From contig NZ_JAATVW010000013.1 in NCBI RefSeq assembly GCF_011947225.1, positions 62,001 through 126,000 of the forward strand: a stretch of DNA of 64,000 bases, in the 5' to 3' direction. This document shows, piece after piece, positions 58,962-64,000 of the stretch; within the stretch, counting starts at the first letter, position 1; each line of letters starts with the position of its first letter. Made by a program: the position numbers and the translations under genes. The notes under the pieces are model-generated. The model worked only from the letters and a program-made list of their open reading frames with translations, had not been told where the DNA came from and searched no databases. This stretch comes from Planosporangium flavigriseum. Its GTDB lineage: Bacteria; Actinomycetota; Actinomycetes; Mycobacteriales; Micromonosporaceae.

Positions 58962-59384
58962 TCAGACCAGGGCGGGCTCCTCGCGGTCGGAGTCACGCAC
59001 CTCGGTGAGGTGCTGCGCCAAGGCGTGAGTATCAGCAGCCGATCCGCTGAGCAGCGGCTCGGTGATGTAGGCACGCTCAGCCTCGGGGAGTGGTTCGAGG
59101 GTGAGCCGCATCCCGAGGGCGGCGGCTACCGCCGACAGCGTCTCCACCGTGTAGTTCCGACTGGATTCACTGAACAGCCGGCGGATCACCGAGTCCTTAG
59201 CACGGACGGCGCGGGCAACGTCGGCCTTGGTCATCCCCGCCGCCTCGCGCGCCTCATCGAGGCTGTTAACCAGGTGGTCCACCGTCTGAATCCGCATGGC
59301 TTCAAGGATGTAGTCGCGGAGGAAGTCGGGATCTTTGAGGTCTTCGGCCAGGTCATCCCAGAAGGCGCTGTGCGTGTGCTTCAT
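58962..59384 (-). CDS. XRE-family antitoxin-like protein
   Basis: 140 residues from an ATG behind AAGGAG. Residues about 35-95 form a helix-turn-helix: LDEAREAAGMTKADVARAVRAKDSVIRRLFSESSRNYTVETLSAVAAALGMRL. The N-terminus FWDDLAEDLKDPDFLRDYI resembles HigA-type antitoxins that wrap the toxin. The acidic C-terminus ends REEPALV. An inverted repeat, the likely autoregulatory operator, lies 30 bp upstream of its start. It is tail-to-tail with the HigB-like gene. Confidence 0.8.
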   Translation of the reverse strand: MKHTHSAFWDDLAEDLKDPDFLRDYILEAMRIQTVDHLVNSLDEAREAAGMTKADVARAVRAKDSVIRRLFSESSRNYTVETLSAVAAALGMRLTLEPLPEAERAYITEPLLSGSAADTHALAQHLTEVRDSDREEPALV

Positions 59385-59413
59385 GCCGTCTCCTTCGGCT
59401 TATGACCGCGGAA

Positions 59414-59433
59414 GCGTAGCAGAAATGCTACGC
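59414..59433 (-). promoter_or_regulatory. Perfect palindromic operator upstream of antitoxin
   Basis: GCGTAGCA (59414-59421) and TGCTACGC (59426-59433) are perfect 8-bp inverted repeats with GAAA between. They lie 30 bp upstream of the antitoxin ATG, where they would cover the promoter. This is the expected binding site for an autoregulatory XRE protein. The remaining 277 bp up to 59710 hold no gene I can support. Confidence 0.65.
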
Positions 59434-59710
59434 CCATCCTGTGATCCCATCAACATTTAGCGGCGCAATACCCCGGGGGGATGCCGCCGGGAATCTTCGG
59501 AAGAATGCCAGCGAGGATGGCGCACCAACGCCACGCGGGCGCTGGCCAGCCCTGATACGGAGCCACCCCGGCGCTGCACCTGCCGAACCCGCTCGACCAA
59601 GCGAATAACCGACGACCACAACGTCACTCACCGCCGCAGCCACTCGTCGGCCCCCGACGTCCACGGTCGCAGCACTAATCTACCGGTGGCGACACTGGCC
59701 CAACGGCTCA

Positions 59711-59820
59711 CGAGCACCCGGCCACCGCCGGCACATTACAAAACAGGCCCCGAACCGGCGAGAAACGCCAGCTCAGGGCCTGCCTCCTGTGGTGCGCCGC
59801 CAGGGACTCGAACCCCGAAC
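59711..59820. repeat. 110-bp direct repeat, copy 2 (part of intact tRNA-Lys + terminator)
   Basis: Identical to 58139-58248. This copy continues without a break into the rest of the functional tRNA-Lys gene (to 59865). Just outside the repeat on the left, sequence resembles copy 1 only imperfectly (about 59692-59710 against 58120-58138). Confidence 0.9.
59741..59782 (-). terminator. tRNA-Lys terminator
   Basis: On the minus strand CAGGCCC and GGGCCTG (plus-strand 59776-59782 and 59744-59750) enclose an inner GGCG/CGCC hairpin and are followed by TTTTG. It starts 8 nt after the tRNA CCA. An exact copy lies at 58169-58210 after the truncated tRNA. Confidence 0.8.
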
Positions 59821-59865
59821 CCGCGGATTAAGAGTCCGCTGCTCTGCCAGTTGAGCTAGCGGCGC
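59790..59865 (-). tRNA. tRNA-Lys (anticodon CTT)
   Basis: 76 nt on the minus strand, from GCGCCGC at 59865 to the encoded CCA at 59790. Acceptor strands GCGCCGC/GCGGCGC pair fully. The D-arm contains AGCTCAACTGGCAGAGC. The anticodon stem is GCGGA/TCCGC with loop CTCTTAA, so the anticodon is CTT. The T-arm is GGGGTTCGAGTCCC. All invariant positions look intact. Its last 31 nt are duplicated at 58218-58248. Confidence 0.97.
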
Positions 59866-60024
59866 TCACTGGAACGCAGAGAACGATAGCACGCCGTTTA
59901 CGCCGCCTCCCAACCCGTTCCCCTCATGCCGGCGCGTGTCGGGCTGACAGCCCGAAAAAGGGGCCCCCGCGGGTGGCATCGCTGCGAGACCATTGACGCC
60001 AGACACTGGCACGGGGAGATGGAC

Positions 60025-61287
60025 ATGGGGCAGAGGGTGACCCGCCGGCGGCCGCGACGGCTCGGAGTGGCGGTGGCACTGGCCGGGCTGCTGACCATCG
60101 CCGCGTGCGGCCCGGGCAAGTCCTCCCCCGCCACCAAGGTCCGTACGCCGACCCCGGCTGCCAGCACCCCGGCCGCGCCGACCGCGGCCATCAGCTTCCC
60201 CGCCGACGGCGCCACGGACGTACCCACCTCCGCAGAGATCGCGTTCCGAACCGAAAACGCGCGGTCGGCGACCGTGACCCTCGCCGACGCCACCGGCGCA
60301 CCCGTCGAGGGCGCGGCGCGTCCGGACAACTCGGCGTGGATGCCGAACGCGCAGCTGAAGTACTCGACGCGGTACACCGCGAAGGTGTCGGCAACCGGTG
60401 CGAGCGGCAACGAAACCAGCAAAACGGTCACGTTCACCACGATGGACCGGCCCGACAACCTGATCTCGGTGCGCAGCCAGCTCGGCGACGACCTCGTCTA
60501 CGGCGTCGGCATGCCGGTGGTGGTCAACTTCGGCGACGACATCCCCGCAGACCAACGGGCCAACGTCGAGAAGCGCCTGTTCGTCGCGAGCGAGCCGGCA
60601 CAGGAGGGCGCGTGGAACTGGTTCAACGGCCACGAGGTCCACTTCCGGCCCCGTGAGTACTGGCAGGCCGGCACCAAGCTGTCCATCCGGCTGGCCACCG
60701 GCGGTCTACCGTTCGGGGGTGGCGCGTACGGCGCCACCGACGTGACCGTACGCACCTCCATCGGCGACAAGTTCGTGATGACCGTCGACAACGCGACCAA
60801 GACGATGTCGGTCACCCGCAACGACCAGGAGATCAAGACGATGCCGGTGAGCCTCGGTAAGCCGAGCGCGCCCTCGTCGAGCGGAAACATGATCGTCATG
60901 GTCAAGAACGAGTGGGAGTGGTTCGACTCGTCGACCTACGGCGTTCCGGTCGACTCTCAGGACGGGTACCGCACCAAGGTCTCGTGGCCGCAGCGGCTGA
61001 CCTGGGGCGGGCAGTACATCCACGCCGCCCCGTGGTCCGTCGGAGATCAGGGGCGGCGCAACGTCTCCCACGGCTGCACCAACATTTCGATGGAGAACGC
61101 CGAGTGGCTGTGGCATCAGACACACGTCGGCGATCCGGTGATCGTCAAGGGCACCGAGCGCGGCCTGGACTGGGGCGACGGCTGGACCGACTGGAACGTG
61201 CCCTGGGAGGAGTACCTTAAGGGCAGCGCCCTTCCCCGACCGGCGAGTCCCAGCACGTCACCGGCGGGACAACCGTCCCCGAGCTGA
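60025..61287 (+). CDS. L,D-transpeptidase, lipoprotein
   Basis: 420 residues from the ATG at 60025 (GGGGAG upstream). A basic start and signal peptide end at lipobox IAAC. Two Ig-like domains follow (about 45-150 and 150-255, FPADGATDVPTSAEIAF and VYGVGMPVVVNFGDDI). The YkuD catalytic domain (about 260-390) has YIHAAPWSVGDQG and SHGCTNISMENAEWL, with catalytic His349 and Cys351. A Pro/Ser tail ends the chain. It makes 3-3 crosslinks in peptidoglycan outside the membrane, like mycobacterial LdtMt2, which also has Ig domains before the catalytic unit. Confidence 0.95.
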   Translation: MGQRVTRRRPRRLGVAVALAGLLTIAACGPGKSSPATKVRTPTPAASTPAAPTAAISFPADGATDVPTSAEIAFRTENARSATVTLADATGAPVEGAARPDNSAWMPNAQLKYSTRYTAKVSATGASGNETSKTVTFTTMDRPDNLISVRSQLGDDLVYGVGMPVVVNFGDDIPADQRANVEKRLFVASEPAQEGAWNWFNGHEVHFRPREYWQAGTKLSIRLATGGLPFGGGAYGATDVTVRTSIGDKFVMTVDNATKTMSVTRNDQEIKTMPVSLGKPSAPSSSGNMIVMVKNEWEWFDSSTYGVPVDSQDGYRTKVSWPQRLTWGGQYIHAAPWSVGDQGRRNVSHGCTNISMENAEWLWHQTHVGDPVIVKGTERGLDWGDGWTDWNVPWEEYLKGSALPRPASPSTSPAGQPSPS

Positions 61288-61296
61288 GCCGGGGAC
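61275..61296 (+). terminator. Terminator overlapping L,D-transpeptidase stop
   Basis: GTCCCCG (61275-61281) pairs with CGGGGAC (61290-61296) around an 8-nt loop that contains the stop codon. The stem is 7 bp without a clear U-run directly after it, but TGTTTTGG follows at 61301. Confidence 0.55.
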
Positions 61297-61304
61297 CCGC
61301 TGTT

Positions 61305-61334
61305 TTGGCCGGTCGCGGGCACACCTGGTAACCT
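61305..61334 (+). promoter_or_regulatory. rpsT promoter candidate
   Basis: TTGGCC (61305-61310) and TAACCT (61329-61334), 18 nt apart, fit a housekeeping-sigma promoter. It would leave a leader of about 70 nt before the rpsT start, where S20 autoregulation could act. Confidence 0.45.
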
Positions 61335-61412
61335 GGCTCTTCGCGCATTGCTGAGGCTCCGTCTCACAGGCGCACTCGACTCCAACCCGAACTACCTTGA
61401 CGAGGCTGTCGC

Positions 61413-61679
61413 GTGGCGAACATCAAGTCCCAGATCAAGCGCAACCGGCAGAACGAGAAGCGCCGGCTCCGCAACAAGTCGGTCAAGTCTGCGCTGAAGA
61501 CGTCTGTCCGCAAGTTCAACGAGGCCGCTGAGGCCGGTGACAACGCGCTCGCGACCGAACTGATGCGCGATGCCGCTCGCCGGCTCGACAAGGCCGTAAG
61601 CAAGGGCGTTATCCACAAGAACCAGGCGGCCAACCGCAAGTCGGCCATCGCCAAGCGGCTTGAGTCGCTGGCGGCCTGA
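61413..61679 (+). CDS. rpsT: 30S ribosomal protein S20
   Basis: 88 residues from a GTG, with the typical basic start [22 protein letters not shown] and the conserved tail [21 protein letters not shown]20 binds 16S rRNA early in 30S assembly. Position and orientation against holA and comEC match the conserved actinobacterial core order. Confidence 0.98.
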   Translation: MANIKSQIKRNRQNEKRRLRNKSVKSALKTSVRKFNEAAEAGDNALATELMRDAARRLDKAVSKGVIHKNQAANRKSAIAKRLESLAA

Positions 61680-61702
61680 GCTTCTCTTTCGACGCCTCGC
61701 TG

Positions 61703-61736
61703 ACGCCGCCTGGGCCTTCAGGCCCGGCGGCGTTTT
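61703..61736 (+). terminator. rpsT terminator
   Basis: ACGCCGCCTGGGCC and GGCCCGGCGGCGT form a GC-rich stem with one bulged T around TTCA, followed by TTTT at 61733-61736. This is a classical intrinsic terminator 23 nt after the rpsT stop. Confidence 0.85.
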
Positions 61737-61810
61737 GGCGTTCCCAAATCAGGCTAGGCGTGCCTCGGCTGACGGCGATCAGCCTCGGCGTGTCCCGGCT
61801 GACGGCCGCC

Positions 61811-62785
61811 CTACCGCGCCGCTCCCCCGTTCCGGGCGGCTGCGATCGCGAAGACCGCCCGCTCCAGGGCGTATCCGCGGTCGTCCGAGCCGCCCTTGAC
61901 AGCGGCGTTGCAGTCGGCTGCCACCCGCATGGCGTCCACGAGCGCGTCGGCGCTCCAGCCCCGGGACTGGCGCTGCGCGCGCTCGATCTTCCACGCTGGC
62001 ATCCCCAGCGCGCTGGCCAGTTGGTACGCGTTGCCGCGGCCGGCCGACGCCACCCGGGCGACCGTACGCACCCCGTCCGCCAGCGCGTCGGCGATCGGCA
62101 CCGGATCGACGCCGACGTGCAGCGCCCAGCGCAGCGCCTCCAGGGCTGCCGGCAGGTCACCGACCATCGCCGCGTCAGCCACGGTGAACCCGCTGACCTC
62201 CGCGCGGCCCTTGTAGTAGCGGGCGACGGTCTCGGCCCCGATCGTCCCCCCGGTGTCGGCGACCAGCTGGGAGCAGGCGGCCACAAGTTCCCGTAGGTCG
62301 TTGCCGACCGCGGCGATCAGTGCCTCGGCGGCGTCCTCTGCGCACTTGCCCCCGAGCCGGCGCACCTCGGCCCGGACGAAGTCGACCCGCTCCCGATGCT
62401 TAGTGATCTTGCTGGCGGGGATGACCCGCGCGCCGGCGTTCTTGAGCCCGTCGGCCAGTGCCTTGCCCTTCGCGCCGCCCGCATGAGTGATCACGAGGGA
62501 GACGTCCGGGTCGGGATCGCGTACGTACGCCAGGAGCGCGGCGGCCAGATCCTTCTTAGCGTCCTGCGCGCTCCTCACGACGAGTACCCGCCGCCCGCCG
62601 AACAGCGAGGGACTGGTCATCTCGGCCATTTCTCCGGGCACCAACTCACCGGCGGCGTACTGACTGACTTCGGCGTCGGGTTCGATCTCGCGGACGGCGG
62701 CGATCGCCTCGCTCACCGCCCTGGCGACGAGGAGTTCTTCGTCACCCAGGACGAGGCGCACGTCGGCGGACAGCTTTGGGGGCAC
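61811..62785 (-). CDS. holA: DNA polymerase III subunit delta
   Basis: 324 residues from the GTG at 62785 (product begins MPPKLSADVRLVLGDEELLV); a GTG 15 codons earlier is unlikely because it overlaps comEC. The clamp-loader delta fold shows LVLGDEELLVARAVSEAI, MTSPSLFGGRRVLVVRSAQ and LRELVAACSQLVADTGG, with FTVADAAMVGD in the middle domain. Delta opens the beta clamp for loading during replication. It is 25 bp downstream of comEC, as in most actinobacteria. Confidence 0.95.
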   Translation of the reverse strand: MPPKLSADVRLVLGDEELLVARAVSEAIAAVREIEPDAEVSQYAAGELVPGEMAEMTSPSLFGGRRVLVVRSAQDAKKDLAAALLAYVRDPDPDVSLVITHAGGAKGKALADGLKNAGARVIPASKITKHRERVDFVRAEVRRLGGKCAEDAAEALIAAVGNDLRELVAACSQLVADTGGTIGAETVARYYKGRAEVSGFTVADAAMVGDLPAALEALRWALHVGVDPVPIADALADGVRTVARVASAGRGNAYQLASALGMPAWKIERAQRQSRGWSADALVDAMRVAADCNAAVKGGSDDRGYALERAVFAIAAARNGGAAR

Positions 62786-62810
62786 GGCTGCAATCGTCGC
62801 ACGGCCTGCC

Positions 62811-64000
62811 CTACCGCCGGCGCCCGTCACCGGCCGGCACGCCGCGAACCGCCACGGCCAGCCGCCCGTCGAGGTCGACGGCGGCCAGGTCGCCGGAGAC
62901 GTCGGTGCGCAGCACCCGGGCGCCGCCGCGGGTGAGCCGGTCGAGCACTGCCGCGTTGGGGTGGCCGTACATGTTGCCGGTGCCGACTGAGACGAGCGCG
63001 ACCGACGGGCGTACCGCGTCGAGGAACTCCGGGCTTTGGAAAGCGGAGCCGTGGTGGGCGACCTTCAACACGTCGACCCGCACCACGCTGTTGCGAAACT
63101 CAGTACTCAGGAGCGTGTGCTGTTCATCCTCCTCGGCGTCTCCGGCGAGCAGGAGCGAGTGTCCCCGGACGGTGGCGCGGAGGACGAGCGAGTTGTTGTT
63201 CGGGTCCGACCGCGTGTTGACCAGCGGCCGACTCGGCCCGAGTACGGCCAGCCGCAGCCCGGCACTCGCGTACACCTCCCCCGGCATCGCTTGACGTACC
63301 GGAGTGCGCCGGGCGGTGGCGGCTTCGATCACCTGGCGGCGCCCGAGGGCTGGCTCGGGGTGGGCCGTGGTCACCACCGCGCCTACCGAGCGGTTGCGGA
63401 ACACGCCCTCCACACCACCGACGTGGTCGATATGGAAGTGGCTGACCACCAGCAGCGGGACGTGGCGGACCCCGAGCCGGCGCAGGCACCCGTCGACCGC
63501 GGTCGGGTCGGGACCGGCGTCGACGACGATCGCCTGGCCGGGCCCGACCGGAAGCACCGCCGCGTCGCCCTGACCCACGTCGCACACCACCATGAGCCAG
63601 CCCGGCGGTGGCCAGCCCGGCGCGACCAGCCGTACCGGCATGGTGCCCACGACGGCCGCGGCCGCCACGATGGCCGCCAGTCGGCGCACCAGGCGGTGCC
63701 GGGCGGCAACCAGCAGCGCCAGCAGCACCGCCGCGAGCACCACCCCACCGACGGCGCCGCCCGGCCACGGCGCGACGCCCGCTGGCGTCTGCGCGCCATA
63801 GTGTCCGACGAGGACGAGCCAGCGGGCCGGCCAGGCGGCCAGCCACGCCACCATCTCGGCGCCGGCCGGCCACCCGGGCGACAGCAGCGCCGAGACGACG
63901 CCGAGCACGGTGGCCGGCGGGACCGCCGGCACCGCGAGCAGGTTGGCCGGAACGGCGGCGAGCCCGACGGTGCCCGACAGAGCGGCGATGACAGGAGCAC
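62811..64000 (-). CDS. comEC: ComEC/Rec2-family DNA uptake protein, C-terminal part
   Basis: The last 396 residues are in the window; the 5' end lies beyond it. TM helices with VGLAAVPANLLAVPAVPPATV and a further hydrophobic block are followed by the metallo-beta-lactamase domain (from about WLMVVCDVGQGDAAVL). Its metal site is SHFHIDHVGG, then LLLAGDAEEDEQ and LKVAHHGS. ComEC forms the channel for single-stranded DNA in competence, and the MBL domain probably degrades the other strand. In actinobacteria natural transformation is rarely shown, so the role may differ. Confidence 0.95.
   Translation of the reverse strand, partial: APVIAALSGTVGLAAVPANLLAVPAVPPATVLGVVSALLSPGWPAGAEMVAWLAAWPARWLVLVGHYGAQTPAGVAPWPGGAVGGVVLAAVLLALLVAARHRLVRRLAAIVAAAAVVGTMPVRLVAPGWPPPGWLMVVCDVGQGDAAVLPVGPGQAIVVDAGPDPTAVDGCLRRLGVRHVPLLVVSHFHIDHVGGVEGVFRNRSVGAVVTTAHPEPALGRRQVIEAATARRTPVRQAMPGEVYASAGLRLAVLGPSRPLVNTRSDPNNNSLVLRATVRGHSLLLAGDAEEDEQHTLLSTEFRNSVVRVDVLKVAHHGSAFQSPEFLDAVRPSVALVSVGTGNMYGHPNAAVLDRLTRGGARVLRTDVSGDLAAVDLDGRLAVAVRGVPAGDGRRR

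Larger units (their letters stand above)
58139..59820. mobile_element. Putative tRNA-Lys micro-island flanked by direct repeats
   Basis: The segment between the two 110-bp repeats (period 1,572 bp) holds only a HigB-like toxin and an XRE antitoxin. The right repeat completes the intact tRNA-Lys gene, as expected when an element integrates at a tRNA 3' end and restores it. No integrase, excisionase or phage gene is present, so it is either a decayed remnant, a satellite moved in trans, or a local duplication. Exact boundaries within the repeats cannot be set. Confidence 0.5.

Overview
The window reads as chromosomal DNA of a high-GC actinobacterium. Family-level placement in or near Micromonosporaceae is inference from gene content: a conservon-type kinase, MEDS-domain regulators, a chemoreceptor, trehalose genes and heavy GTAC codon use. 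Nearly all genes use G/C in third position and frequent GTG starts, and many are joined by 4-bp GTGA or ATGA overlaps.

Layout. 0-1.2 kb: the end of a type II NADH dehydrogenase, then a 5'-truncated helix-turn-helix regulator and the C-terminal stub of a peptide deformylase, joined at an apparent deletion scar. 1.2-12.2 kb (minus strand): gamma-glutamyltransferase, a Rid-family protein, an unusual operon (fused TRAP permease, TAXI lipoprotein, conservon-type histidine kinase, roadblock protein, second TAXI lipoprotein) and an amino-acid permease. 12.4-14.8 kb: a Lon remnant, a small unknown gene and a chemoreceptor. 14.9-25.6 kb (plus): two carbohydrate operons, GH31-GH65 and treX(glgX)-treY-treZ, the latter converting glycogen or maltodextrin to trehalose. 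25.6-28.3 kb (minus): GT32-type glycosyltransferase, aldo/keto reductase, MOSC protein.

28.5-41.7 kb: a MacAB-like export locus (secreted lipoprotein, HlyD adaptor, two-component system, second HlyD adaptor, ABC ATPase, FtsX-type permease, small membrane protein, orphan response regulator). A block (Nudix, acyl-CoA dehydrogenase, left-handed beta-helix acyltransferase, XRE regulator) sits inside it. 42-44.8 kb: a two-subunit molybdenum hydroxylase preceded by an aspartate racemase stub. 44.9-49.6 kb: a MarR-MFS-YceI operon diverging from a TetR gene. 49.6-57.7 kb: an EAL remnant, alcohol dehydrogenase, DUF2267 protein, thymidine phosphorylase, Na+/H+ antiporter, a pair of MEDS regulators and a CheY-like protein.

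58.1-59.9 kb: a tRNA-Lys(CTT) gene whose 3' part and terminator are duplicated as a perfect 110-bp direct repeat 1,572 bp away. Between the copies lies a HigB-like toxin with an XRE antitoxin facing it. 60-64 kb: L,D-transpeptidase and the core rpsT / holA / comEC region.

The strongest candidates for undescribed biology are the TRAP-TAXI/conservon operon, where TAXI lipoproteins flank a kinase-roadblock pair that lacks its usual DUF742 and GTPase partners, and the tRNA-Lys micro-island carrying a convergent toxin-antitoxin pair. A recurrent theme is single-ended gene debris (def, lon, racemase, EAL).
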